Origin: Onstottus_A sp049273835
Lineage (GTDB): Bacteria; Acidobacteriota; Blastocatellia; UBA7656
Reading direction: 5' to 3'
NCBI GenBank assembly: GCA_049273835.1
Contig: JBASRM010000191.1
Span: 1-10,280, forward strand
DNA length: 10,280 nt
Shown: piece after piece, positions 1 through 6,767 of the stretch
How positions within the stretch are numbered: the first letter of the stretch is position 1
How the letters are laid out: each line of letters starts with the position of its first letter
Made by a program: the position numbers and the translations under genes
The notes under the pieces: model-generated
Seen by the model: the letters and a program-made list of their open reading frames with translations, nothing else
Database searches by the model: none
What the model was told of the DNA's origin: nothing

Positions 1-97
1 GATAAGGCTCGACCGATAAGGCTCGACCGATAAGGCTCGACCGATAAGGCTCGACCGATAAGGCTCGACCGATAAGGCTCGACCGATAAGGCTCGAC
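1..97. repeat. 14-bp tandem repeat array (about 7 copies)
   Basis: The unit GATAAGGCTCGACC is repeated head to tail: six exact copies (1-14, 15-28, 29-42, 43-56, 57-70, 71-84) and a seventh matching 13 of 14 bases (85-97). The array starts at the window edge, so it may extend further left. It lies 23 bases beyond the dxs stop codon, so it is intergenic and downstream of the minus-strand operon. The period of 14 is not a multiple of 3 and no gene uses it. The perfect copies suggest recent slippage or expansion. Its function is unknown. The last six bases of the rotated unit (AAGGCT) recur in the 14-15-bp array at the right end of the window. Confidence 0.97.
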
Positions 98-108
98 TCG
101 TCGAAGCC
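90..108 (-). terminator. Possible hairpin downstream of dxs
   Basis: Just past the dxs stop, the minus strand can pair GGCT(T)CGA with TCGAGCC around a short loop, giving seven base pairs with one bulged base. No T-run follows; the next bases belong to the tandem repeat. It is therefore at best a weak or factor-assisted 3' end, and may be only a by-product of the repeat edge. Confidence 0.2.
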
Positions 109-120
109 CCCTCCGCAAGC

Positions 121-2025
121 CTATCTGCCATACACCGGCTCAAAGCTGAACTTGCTCGCCACGAAGTCTCTAACCTGTGAGTAAATTCCATCCGCATCCA
201 GTCCATACTTCGCCAACAACAAGCTCTGGCTCGCGTGCTCGATGATCTTGTCAGGAAATCCAAGCCGCAGCAGCCGGACTTCAGTCAGGTGGTTCTCTTC
301 CAGCAGCTCCATTACCGCGCTGCCAAACCCGCCCATCAAATAGTGGTCTTCTACCGTTACGATTGCCCCGTGTGACCGTGCAAGCGCAAGAATCAGCTCC
401 GAATCCAGCGGCTTGACGAAGCGAGCATTGACGACTGTAACGTTCATCCCTTCAACCGTGAGCCTCTCGGCAGCCTTCTCGCAATAGCTGACCTGGGAGC
501 CGATTCCCAAAATCGCGACGTCCGTCCCCTCGCGCAGAATCTCGGCCTTGCCAATTTCCAGCAAATGAATCGTCTCATCCATTGCCACGCCGACCGCGCT
601 CCCTCGCGGGTAACGCACCGACGCCGGTCCATCGTACATAACCCCGGTCTTCAACATGTGCCGGAGCTCGTTCTCATCTTTGGGCGCCATGATCACAAAT
701 CCCGGCATCGGACGCAGGTAAGCGAAATCCATCAACCCATGATGAGTAGGTCCATCGGCCCCCGCAACACCCGCTCGATCAAGCGCGAATGTCACGTCGA
801 GGCCCATCAACACGACATCGTGGAAGATCTGATCGTACGCTCGCTGCAAAAACGTCGAGTAGATCGCCGCGATAGGTTTTAACCCTTCGGTAGCCATCCC
901 CGCCGCGAAGGTCACCGCGTGCTGTTCGGCTATAGCGGTGTCAAAGGTTCGAGTAGGGAACTCCTTCATTACCTTGCTGAGCCCCGTTCCATCGGGCATC
1001 GCTGCGGTGATAGCGACGATGCGTTCGTCTTCCCTCATCAAGTCGATCGTTGCCTGCGCAAAAACGGCTGTGTAAGCCGGCGCCGTCGCCGGCTCCTTGA
1101 TGAACTTGCCGGTCGCTATCTCAAACGCAGAGGTGCCGTGCCAGGCCGCTTTGTCGCGCTCGGCCGGTTCATAACCCTTGCCCTTTACCGTCAACGCGTG
1201 AAGCAAAACCGGCCCTGATTCGCTCTTGGCTTCATCCAGCGTTTGCAGTATCGAGTTGATATCGTGTCCGTTGATCGGACCCAGGTACTTGAGCCCGAGT
1301 TCTTCCCAAAGCGAACCGGGTATGAACGCGCGCGCCAGAGTGTCCTTCACCGCTTTCGCGCTCGAAAGCATTAGCTCGCCGAACGCGGGAATAGACTTGA
1401 GCCATTCCTCAACTTCATGTTTCAGCTCGTTGTATGGCCGCGCACCGCGGATTCGATTCAAGTAGCCCGCAAGCGCGCCTACATTGGGCGAGATCGACAT
1501 CTCGTTGTCGTTCAGTAGGATTATCATCCGCTTCTTGAGATGCCCGACCTGATTTATCCCTTCAAGCGCCATGCCTGCCGTCAATCCCGCGTCGCCGATG
1601 AACGCTGTAACGTTGAAGTCTTCACCTTTCAAATCACGCGCAGCAGCAATACCCAAAGCCGCAGAGATCGAAGTGCCCGCGTGAGCGGCGTTGAACACGT
1701 CATATTCTGACTCTTCACGACGCAAAAAGCCGCTCAATCCGTTGTATTGGCGTATGGTTGGGAACTGATCGCGTCGCCCGGTGAGGATTTTGTGCGCGTA
1801 AGCTTGATGACCTATGTCAAACACCAGCTTGTCGCGCGGCGTATCCAGCGCGTAATGAAGCGCAACGATCAATTCAACCGGACCGAGGCTTGCACCGGTG
1901 TGGCCGCCGATCTTCGACAGAGTCTCGATCATGTACTCGCGGATCTCGTCGGCAAGCGGTTGCAATTTTGATTGCGGGAGCCGTTTGAGGTCCGCAGGAT
2001 TGTTGATCTGTGAAAGCAGCTTCAT
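121..2025 (-). CDS. dxs: 1-deoxy-D-xylulose-5-phosphate synthase
   Basis: Dxs condenses pyruvate with glyceraldehyde 3-phosphate, using thiamine diphosphate (ThDP) and Mg2+, to make 1-deoxyxylulose 5-phosphate, the first step of the MEP isoprenoid pathway. It is a cytosolic enzyme. The 634-residue length is normal for the family. Visible landmarks are GH at 41-42 (catalytic His), DIGHQAYAHKILTGRRD near 70-86, the ThDP motif at 144-147 with the matching Asn in LNDNEMSIS near 174, AEQHAVTFAAG with catalytic Glu367, and GADGPTHHG with Asp424 and His428. By alignment in memory these match E. coli H49, E370, D427 and H431. Oddities: the ThDP motif reads GDAGLTAGMA where most Dxs have GDG, and the usual GHSSTSIS segment reads AAHAGTSIS. 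I chose the ATG at 2025 because MKLLSQINNPADLK is the family N-terminus and AGGAG and AAGGG lie upstream; the frame is open to 2100, but that would overlap ispA. It is the last gene of the cluster, 58 bp after ispA. Confidence 0.96.
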   Translation of the reverse strand: MKLLSQINNPADLKRLPQSKLQPLADEIREYMIETLSKIGGHTGASLGPVELIVALHYALDTPRDKLVFDIGHQAYAHKILTGRRDQFPTIRQYNGLSGFLRREESEYDVFNAAHAGTSISAALGIAAARDLKGEDFNVTAFIGDAGLTAGMALEGINQVGHLKKRMIILLNDNEMSISPNVGALAGYLNRIRGARPYNELKHEVEEWLKSIPAFGELMLSSAKAVKDTLARAFIPGSLWEELGLKYLGPINGHDINSILQTLDEAKSESGPVLLHALTVKGKGYEPAERDKAAWHGTSAFEIATGKFIKEPATAPAYTAVFAQATIDLMREDERIVAITAAMPDGTGLSKVMKEFPTRTFDTAIAEQHAVTFAAGMATEGLKPIAAIYSTFLQRAYDQIFHDVVLMGLDVTFALDRAGVAGADGPTHHGLMDFAYLRPMPGFVIMAPKDENELRHMLKTGVMYDGPASVRYPRGSAVGVAMDETIHLLEIGKAEILREGTDVAILGIGSQVSYCEKAAERLTVEGMNVTVVNARFVKPLDSELILALARSHGAIVTVEDHYLMGGFGSAVMELLEENHLTEVRLLRLGFPDKIIEHASQSLLLAKYGLDADGIYSQVRDFVASKFSFEPVYGR

Positions 2026-2083
2026 AATAACCCTTGTTCTCCTGAAATTTTGAGCCTGGTCTGAAGTTACAAAGATAGCGACG

Positions 2084-2983
2084 TCACCAGTTTCTTGCAA
2101 TGATGAATCTCGCCAATTCCTCGAGCACTCGGGTCTTCATGCCGAGACCCGAGACGATCTCGACCGCCTCGTCGACAAGCTCGCGCGCTCGGGCCCGCGA
2201 AGCAGCTATCCCGTGGAGCGCCGGATAGGTTGCCTTTTTGGCCGCCTGATCTTTGCCGGGGGTCTTGCCAAGCTGCTCGCGTGTGGAGGTCTGATCGAGG
2301 ATGTCATCGGCGATCTGAAACGCCAGACCGATGCGCTGTCCATACCCGCGGAGCTTATCAAGTTGATCCTGATTTGCGCCTGCAATTATTCCGCCTATGA
2401 CGACGGATGCCGTTATCATCGCGCCGGTTTTCGATCGATGAATGTATTCGAGCGCGTCGGCAACTACAGGCTTGCCCTCGCTTTCGATGTCGGCCATCTG
2501 CCCGCCAATCAACGCATCGACGGTGCCCGCGGCGGTTGCCACTTCTCGGATCACCCTAACTTGCCGGTCAGCATCGCGTCCCGGAGCGTCGGCGGCCAAC
2601 ACGCGGAAAGCCTGCGTCAGTAGCGCATCTCCCGCGAGAATGGCGACTGCCTCGCCGTAAGCCTTGTGACAGGTCGGCCGCCCCCGGCGCAAATCGTCGT
2701 TGTCCATCGCAGGCAGATCGTCGTGGATCAGCGAGTAGGTGTGAATCATCTCGATCGCGCAAGCAGCCGGCATAAGATCATCGGAGTCCGCGCCAAAAGC
2801 CTCCCCGGCCGCGAGCACCAGCACCGGCCTGAGCCGTTTTCCGCCAGCGAGCAAGCTGTATCGCATCGCACGGTGAAGTTGCGCGGGGGGCGTCGTCTCT
2901 GAGGGCACAAGCCGGTCGAGCCATTCGTTTACTTCTGCCGCGCGCCGTGCCAGATAATGAGTGATCGTTTCGGTACCCGTCAT
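2084..2983 (-). CDS. ispA: Polyprenyl synthetase, probably farnesyl diphosphate synthase
   Basis: This enzyme condenses dimethylallyl diphosphate with isopentenyl diphosphate head to tail, giving geranyl and then farnesyl diphosphate for quinones, undecaprenyl carriers and hopanoids. The protein has 299 residues, the usual length for bacterial IspA. Visible motifs are GGKRLRP (47-53), the first Asp-rich motif DDLPAMDNDD (88-97) with the two-residue insertion typical of the bacterial type, GQMADIESEG (161-170), and the second Asp-rich motif DDILD (226-230). Tyr83, five residues before the first Asp, is the bulky chain-length residue seen in E. coli IspA (HAYSLIHDD), which favours a C15 product; a C20 product cannot be excluded from sequence. 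The ATG at 2983 lies 18 bp after the xseB stop. No clear Shine-Dalgarno precedes it, so translational coupling to xseB is likely. Dxs follows directly, so both ends of the early isoprenoid route would be co-expressed. Confidence 0.95.
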   Translation of the reverse strand: MTGTETITHYLARRAAEVNEWLDRLVPSETTPPAQLHRAMRYSLLAGGKRLRPVLVLAAGEAFGADSDDLMPAACAIEMIHTYSLIHDDLPAMDNDDLRRGRPTCHKAYGEAVAILAGDALLTQAFRVLAADAPGRDADRQVRVIREVATAAGTVDALIGGQMADIESEGKPVVADALEYIHRSKTGAMITASVVIGGIIAGANQDQLDKLRGYGQRIGLAFQIADDILDQTSTREQLGKTPGKDQAAKKATYPALHGIAASRARARELVDEAVEIVSGLGMKTRVLEELARFIIARNW

Positions 2984-3001
2984 TCGTTTTTCGAGCGCCG
3001 T

Positions 3002-3238
3002 CTATTCCTCCTCCGGTTCTTCGAAGGGCGCGGGCCTGTAAGCGCCATCGTTGCCGCGAAGAAGTATTTCGACTTTGCGTTCGGCGTCGTCCAGCCGCTT
3101 TTGGCACTCGCGCGAAAGACGCACGCCGTGCTCGAATAACTCGAGAGACCGATCGAGCGGCAGATCCCCCCCTTCGAGCTGGCGTACGATCTGCTCGAGC
3201 TCGTCCAGCGAAGCTTCAAAACTCTTCTGTGCTGTCAT
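3002..3238 (-). CDS. xseB: Exodeoxyribonuclease VII small subunit
   Basis: XseB is the small subunit of exonuclease VII, which degrades single-stranded DNA from both ends; several small helical subunits bind each XseA. The 78-residue product is typical in length and shows the family pattern: FEASLDELEQIV, LEGGDLPLDRSLELFEHG and a C-terminal DAERKVEILL helix, followed by an acidic tail (PFEEPEEE). I chose the ATG at 3238 because GGAAGG lies four bases upstream and the product begins MTAQKSFEASL as in relatives. A GTG at 3250 is in frame but has no comparable ribosome site. The ATG overlaps the TGA that ends the DUF1287 remnant (ATGA), an arrangement usually seen where translation is coupled between neighbours. 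XseA and ispA flank it, as in many bacteria. Confidence 0.95.
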   Translation of the reverse strand: MTAQKSFEASLDELEQIVRQLEGGDLPLDRSLELFEHGVRLSRECQKRLDDAERKVEILLRGNDGAYRPAPFEEPEEE

Positions 3239-3406
3239 CGCGCCTTCCACATCCTGTAATGTCCTATAATCTTCCAGGTCATCAACACGTCTTCGAGCCT
3301 TGCGCCTGCACCAATGTTGTGCACAACCAGGTAGTTCTGCGTCCCTTCGGCAACCACATCGGTGACGAGCCCGATGTGTAGAAGACCGTTATCGAGCCTT
3401 TCTGGA
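3235..3406 (-). pseudogene. C-terminal remnant of a DUF1287-family gene
   Basis: The gap between xseA and xseB is not random. Read from about 3396 to the TGA at 3235 it encodes RLDNGLLHIGLVTD, then YLVVHNIGAGARLEDVL, and ends IIGHYRMWKAR. From memory these match the end of DUF1287 proteins such as E. coli YijF (HIGIV, VHNIGAGP.ED, ITGHYRY). About 53 residues remain of a domain near 200 residues long. The front part, including the conserved Cys-Thr-Asp segment and export signal expected in the family, is absent, because xseA occupies the upstream DNA. No ATG lies between the xseA stop (3407-3409) and the similarity; the frame stays open back into xseA to 3462, but that part does not resemble the family. 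The final TGA overlaps the xseB ATG. The simplest reading is a deletion remnant. A short translated product or a +1 frameshift fusion to XseA is possible but unsupported. Confidence 0.75.
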
Positions 3407-4759
3407 CTAATCCTTCGTGCAATCGATCTCACCGTCCGATACGCGTACTCGAACTCTCTCACCCGAGTCGATATCGCTCGCGCGTTTGATCACTATCCCC
3501 TGGGAGTCAAAGGCAATTGCATACCCGCGCGCGAGCACCCCAAGAGGAGAAAGCGAATCTAGCTTGCCTGCTGCCAGCGAAACTCGCTCGCTTCCACTCT
3601 CCAGCATGGTTCTGGCACCTGCGTGAAGCCGCGCGCTCAATTGTCCCAGTCTGCTTCTTTGCTCGACGACCCGTCTCCGCAAATCGGCGTCACTCAACCG
3701 CAGCGCGAGCCCGGCGTGACGGGCGCGGCGGGTCTTCAAAGCGGCTCTGACGGCCGATTGGATGGAGAACCCCGCGTCGTCAACCCGCTGAGACAGTAGT
3801 CGCATCCTCGTCTCGACCTGAGCGAACCCGCGACTGGACTCAAGATCGGATAGCCTGCCACGCAACGCGAGCAGGCGGTACTGGAACGCCTTTCTCAGGT
3901 CTTCAGCCAGCCCTGCGGTTCGGGCGCACATTTCATCGCGCGCGGCAGCGACCATCTCGGCGGCGGCCGACGGAGTTGAGGCTCGCAGATCGGCAACCAG
4001 GTCGGCAATTGTGAAATCACTCTCGTGACCGACGGCCGAGATGATCGGGACTCGCGAGTTGTAAATTGCCCGCGCCACCGTTTCATCGTTAAAGCTCGAC
4101 AGGTCTTCGGTCGAGCCGCCGCCCCGGCCTACGATGATCGCGTCCAGTTCCCTGCGCGAGTTCAATAGCCGGATGCCGCGGGCGATATCTGATGCGGCGC
4201 CCTCGCCCTGAACACGTACCGGAGCGATCAATACGCTCACTCCTTCATTACGCCTTTTCAAGACTCTGATGATGTCGCGGATTGCGGCGCCTGTCGGAGA
4301 GGTCACCACTCCAATGCATCGCGGAAAGATGGGCAACGAACGCTTGCGCTCGATTGCAAACAGACCATCGGCGGCCAGCCTTTTTTTTAATTGTTCCAGC
4401 GCCAGTTGCAGAGCGCCCGCGCCCACCGGCTCCATGAATTCGACGATCAGTTGGTATTCGCCTCGCGCATCGTAGATCGACAGCCGCCCTCTCGCGATAA
4501 CGTGCAATCCGTCTTCCGGGATGAACCGAATCGTGCGATTCTGCATCCTGAAACTGGCGCACCGCAGAGAGGCGGAGTCGTCTTTGATCGAGAAATACCA
4601 GTGGCCCGAGGAGTGACGGCGGTAATTCGAGATCTCGCCTTCCACGTAGATATCGATGAATTCGCGTTCTACAACTGACTTGAGCCGGGCGGTGAGTTCG
4701 GACACCGACCACGCGCGGCGTTGTTGCATGAGTTGTTCGAGGAAACTCAGTTGAGACAT
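3407..4759 (-). CDS. xseA: Exodeoxyribonuclease VII large subunit
   Basis: XseA is the catalytic subunit of exonuclease VII, acting on single-stranded DNA in repair and recombination. The 450-residue length is normal. The N-terminal OB-fold nucleic-acid-binding domain covers about 17-112 (WSVSELTARLK, YVEGEISNYRRHSSGHWYFSIKD). The catalytic core follows, with IGVVTSPTGAAIRDI (149-163), IIVGRGGGSTEDLSSFNDE (208-226) and AVGHESDFTIADLVADLRASTPSAAAE (242-268). A long Arg-, Ala- and Leu-rich coiled-coil stretch (about 270-400) leads to a small C-terminal segment, LSPLGVLARGYAI...DGEIDCTKD. The ATG at 4759 has GGGA about seven bases upstream and gives the expected MSQLSFLEQLMQQRRAWSVSEL start. The stop lies only about ten bases before the DUF1287 similarity begins, so the last few residues may have been shaped by the deletion there. 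The glutaredoxin-like gene ends 32 bp upstream. Confidence 0.96.
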   Translation of the reverse strand: MSQLSFLEQLMQQRRAWSVSELTARLKSVVEREFIDIYVEGEISNYRRHSSGHWYFSIKDDSASLRCASFRMQNRTIRFIPEDGLHVIARGRLSIYDARGEYQLIVEFMEPVGAGALQLALEQLKKRLAADGLFAIERKRSLPIFPRCIGVVTSPTGAAIRDIIRVLKRRNEGVSVLIAPVRVQGEGAASDIARGIRLLNSRRELDAIIVGRGGGSTEDLSSFNDETVARAIYNSRVPIISAVGHESDFTIADLVADLRASTPSAAAEMVAAARDEMCARTAGLAEDLRKAFQYRLLALRGRLSDLESSRGFAQVETRMRLLSQRVDDAGFSIQSAVRAALKTRRARHAGLALRLSDADLRRRVVEQRSRLGQLSARLHAGARTMLESGSERVSLAAGKLDSLSPLGVLARGYAIAFDSQGIVIKRASDIDSGERVRVRVSDGEIDCTKD

Positions 4760-4791
4760 TCAGGTTTCCCGCAAGCAGCATCGCGGCGAGC

Positions 4792-5055
4792 TCAATCGTC
4801 CTCTTCGACTCCCAACCTTTCGAGTTCGGCTTGAAGCTTTTTCCAGTCAAACGGTTTGAGGCTGAAAACGGTGCCGTCTATTTCGAATGTCGGCACGATT
4901 CGCTTTCCACTGTTCGCCTGTTCGACGATCCGCGCGGCCGCAGCCGATTCTTCGATGTCGACTTCCTCGTAGAATATGCCTTCGTCGTCGAGGAACTGCT
5001 TCGCCCGGTTGCAGTCGGCGCTCCAACCCGTCGTGTAGACTTTGACTTCGGGCAT
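4792..5055 (-). CDS. Glutaredoxin-like thioredoxin-fold protein, first active-site Cys replaced
   Basis: This is an 87-residue thioredoxin-fold protein of the small glutaredoxin/NrdH-like group. It starts with a beta strand (VKVYTTG) leading into the active-site position W-S-A-D-C (11-15), has the cis-proline loop IVPTFEIDG (53-61) and ends in an acidic helix. Relatives in this size class normally read WCxDC. Here the first, nucleophilic Cys is Ser12 (codon AGC, one base from TGC) and only Cys15 remains. That would block classical dithiol chemistry, so it may act differently, bind rather than reduce, or be degenerate. The ATG at 5055 was chosen because GGAGGG lies five bases upstream and the product starts directly at the fold. 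The frame is open to 5196, but the added residues do not resemble the family. It is the first gene of the minus-strand cluster. Its partners are unknown and its link to exonuclease VII or isoprenoid synthesis may be only positional. Confidence 0.88.
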   Translation of the reverse strand: MPEVKVYTTGWSADCNRAKQFLDDEGIFYEEVDIEESAAAARIVEQANSGKRIVPTFEIDGTVFSLKPFDWKKLQAELERLGVEEDD

Positions 5056-5099
5056 GCCAGCCCTCCGTTCAGCTGATGAGCTGCTCAAGGACAGAACGG

Positions 5100-5127
5100 A
5101 TTCTACTACGAACAGAACGACGGTGAA
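5100..5127 (-). promoter_or_regulatory. Candidate promoter for the grx-xseA-xseB-ispA-dxs cluster
   Basis: On the minus strand, TAGAAT (5105-5100) matches the -10 consensus in five of six bases. TTCACC (5127-5122) matches the -35 in four of six, with a 16-base spacer. Transcription would begin near 5093, about 38 bases before the ATG at 5055. Such matches arise readily by chance, so this is only a candidate. Confidence 0.3.
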
Positions 5128-5350
5128 AGTTTTTGATTCGACGACTCCGCTGAATTTTTCCACTGCAAAACCGCGGTGGAACCCTGCCAGCTTCAAATGT
5201 CTCCAACCAGCGCCTCTCGCGTGCTCGCAACTCGGTGGCGATCGCGGACTTCGGGCTGATGCGGTTTCTTGAGCCGGCGGTGATAAAGTCCCCTAATTGG
5301 ACCCCTTTTAACAGAACTAAAGGACGGCCAGATCGTTTTTTGAATGTGCG

Positions 5351-5379
5351 TTGGTACATTTGAGGACCTGCGCTATAAT
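5351..5379 (+). promoter_or_regulatory. Sigma70-type promoter of the PEGA/TPR gene
   Basis: A perfect -10 box TATAAT (5374-5379) lies 17 bases after TTGGTA (5351-5356, four of six matches to the -35). The predicted start of transcription is near 5386, only about 13 bases before the ATG. GAGG at 5388-5391, seven bases before the ATG at 5399, serves as the ribosome site and decides that start. Confidence 0.72.
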
Positions 5380-5385
5380 TGCGCA
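5369..5385. promoter_or_regulatory. Inverted repeat framing the -10 box
   Basis: TGCGC (5369-5373) and GCGCA (5381-5385) are perfect inverted arms around TATAATT. A protein bound here would cover the -10 box and block RNA polymerase, so it could be an operator. Arms of five bases are short and chance is a real possibility. Confidence 0.3.
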
Positions 5386-5398
5386 CCGAGGTGGCGAC

Positions 5399-6724
5399 AT
5401 GTTGTTCAAAAGATTCTTCCTCACCGGCTCTTCCTTGGCGTTTCTAGCTCTATTGTTGGTTCTGGCTCCGGCGCGCAGTCTGGGTCAGGATCCATCCGGG
5501 CGGCCGAAAGACCCTAAAGGCAAAAAGCCTCCGGTCAAAAAGCCGGTCGATACAAAGCCCCAACCCATCACGATTACATTGACCGTGCTTACCGAACCAA
5601 CTGAATCGACGGTGTTCGTCAACGGAGAACAGCGCGGGGTGACCAACGGCGAAGGCAAGATCCAGTTCGACAAGCTTCCGCTGGGCCACTACTCAATCGA
5701 GGTTCGCAAAGACGGATTCAACCCGATGCTTCGCGGATTCGAAGCGGGAACACAATCGCCGACGCTCCTTTTTAAACTTGAGCCGAATCTCGATGAGCAC
5801 ATCAAGGAGTTCAACAGTCTGATCGCTGCCGGAAAACTTGCCGGGTCTGAGAGCCCGAACGCATTCGAGCTCGTCAGCAAGCTTGCGGTCTCATACGGCG
5901 ATCGACCGGAAGTTGCGACGCTCAAGAACGTGCTCGCGGCAAAGCTCGTTGAAGGGGTGCCCGTGCTGATCACTCAGTCAGCAACCAATTGGCGAACGGT
6001 AACTCGCGAGCAGATGGTAAGCGCGCTCGACATGACAACCAACTCGCTTGCGTTGAAGAAGGATGATGCCCGCGTCCAGGCGGAAGCCGCGTATCTGAGA
6101 GGCGCTATAGCTCTGCGGGATTGGCAAGTCGCCGGAGTCACGGCCGCAAAAAGCGAAAACGGCCAGGGCGACGCAGCGGGAAGCGTTAGCGGACCGGCCG
6201 CGGCGCGCGCAGAGTTTGAGAATGCGTTGAAGCTCGACGCCTCTTTGATTGCCAGTCGGTATCAGTTGGGCGTGGTGTTGCTTGCCGCCGGCGATGCGGC
6301 GGGAGCGGAAGGAGCTCTGGTACAGGTCACGCAGTCGGAGCCTCGATGGACTCCGGCGCATAATGCGCTCGGCTCAGCGTACTACGCCGAGGGTAAGTAC
6401 GCGGATGCGATCACCGCATATCAGAGAGCTATCGCGATCGAAGGGAACAACCCGTTCGCTGTAGCAGGTCTAGGGCTTGCTCGTGTGGGCAAGGGCGAGA
6501 AGGACGGCATAAAAGACATCGAGCGCGCGATAAAACTCGATCCAAACAGCGCGGTGGCTCATCTGAACCTGGGGATCGTCTATTCACAATCGAAGAGCAA
6601 GAAAGACTGGCCCAAGGCGGAAGAGGAGTTTAAGAAGGCAATGTCACTGAACCCTCAAAATCTCGAGTTTCAGAATAGTGCCGCTGAACGAATGCTTGCC
6701 GAGGTGCAGAAGAGGAAGAAATGA
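5399..6724 (+). CDS. Secreted PEGA-domain and TPR-repeat protein
   Basis: The 441-residue product begins with a signal peptide (MLFKRFF, then a hydrophobic core about 11-23, and a likely cleavage after ARSLGQ near 30), so it probably acts outside the inner membrane. A Lys/Pro-rich linker (31-56) follows. A PEGA domain spans about 57-128 (VLTEPTESTVFVNGEQRGVTNGEGKIQF, LPLGHYSIEVRKDGF), a beta-rich module common in cell-surface and envelope proteins. After a helical middle region come TPR repeats from about 286 to 420, including TPAHNALGSAYYAEGKYADAITAYQRAIAIEG, PFAVAGLGLARVGKGEKDGIKDIERAIKLDPN and SAVAHLNLGIVYSQSK. TPRs are protein-binding scaffolds, so a role in assembling or holding partners at the envelope is plausible, but the partner is unknown. 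I chose the ATG at 5399 because it yields the signal peptide, has GAGG seven bases upstream and follows a good promoter. An in-frame TTG at 5351 lies inside the -35 box. The gene is monocistronic and converges on the hydrolase gene. Confidence 0.9.
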   Translation: MLFKRFFLTGSSLAFLALLLVLAPARSLGQDPSGRPKDPKGKKPPVKKPVDTKPQPITITLTVLTEPTESTVFVNGEQRGVTNGEGKIQFDKLPLGHYSIEVRKDGFNPMLRGFEAGTQSPTLLFKLEPNLDEHIKEFNSLIAAGKLAGSESPNAFELVSKLAVSYGDRPEVATLKNVLAAKLVEGVPVLITQSATNWRTVTREQMVSALDMTTNSLALKKDDARVQAEAAYLRGAIALRDWQVAGVTAAKSENGQGDAAGSVSGPAAARAEFENALKLDASLIASRYQLGVVLLAAGDAAGAEGALVQVTQSEPRWTPAHNALGSAYYAEGKYADAITAYQRAIAIEGNNPFAVAGLGLARVGKGEKDGIKDIERAIKLDPNSAVAHLNLGIVYSQSKSKKDWPKAEEEFKKAMSLNPQNLEFQNSAAERMLAEVQKRKK

Positions 6725-6728
6725 TTTA

Positions 6729-6757
6729 GAGGGGTTCCTCGTCGGTCCTGGGCCGAC
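6729..6757. terminator. Weak dyads between convergent genes
   Basis: The 43-bp gap between two convergent stop codons contains GAGG-GGTT-CCTC (6729-6740) and GTCGG-N7-CCGAC (6741-6757). They could act as a two-way 3' end, but neither is followed by a T-run and the stems are only four to five base pairs. Confidence 0.25.
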
Positions 6758-6767
6758 TCGCTCCAGC

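Larger units (their letters stand above)
5056..5398. other. Intergenic region between divergent genes
   Basis: These 343 bases separate the minus-strand cluster from the plus-strand TPR gene. I see no convincing gene. A minus-strand frame (5386 to 5069) is open but starts with GTG, lacks a recognisable domain and has an Arg-rich composition typical of chance frames. The right end holds a strong plus-strand promoter; the left end probably holds the promoter of the minus-strand cluster. Weak dyads occur near 5288-5310. Confidence 0.7.

Noticed and set aside
1..97. CRISPR or plasmid-type iteron origin at the left end
   Set aside because: Units are contiguous with no spacers, and there is no replication initiator gene or AT-rich segment nearby; a simple tandem repeat explains it.
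3407..3462. XseA-DUF1287 fusion by +1 ribosomal frameshifting
   Set aside because: The remnant frame is open across the end of xseA, but no slippery run or stimulatory structure is evident near the stop (GCACGAAGGATTAG), and chance openness over 55 bases is common.
4248..4850. Large minus-strand frame (about 200 residues) overlapping xseA
   Set aside because: It lies in a different frame over well-supported xseA coding sequence, with Arg/His-rich composition and no domain similarity.
5069..5386. Minus-strand open frame upstream of the glutaredoxin-like gene (105 residues)
   Set aside because: It starts with GTG at the edge of another promoter, shows no recognisable domain, is Arg-rich as chance frames in GC-rich DNA are, and contains the candidate promoter of the next gene.
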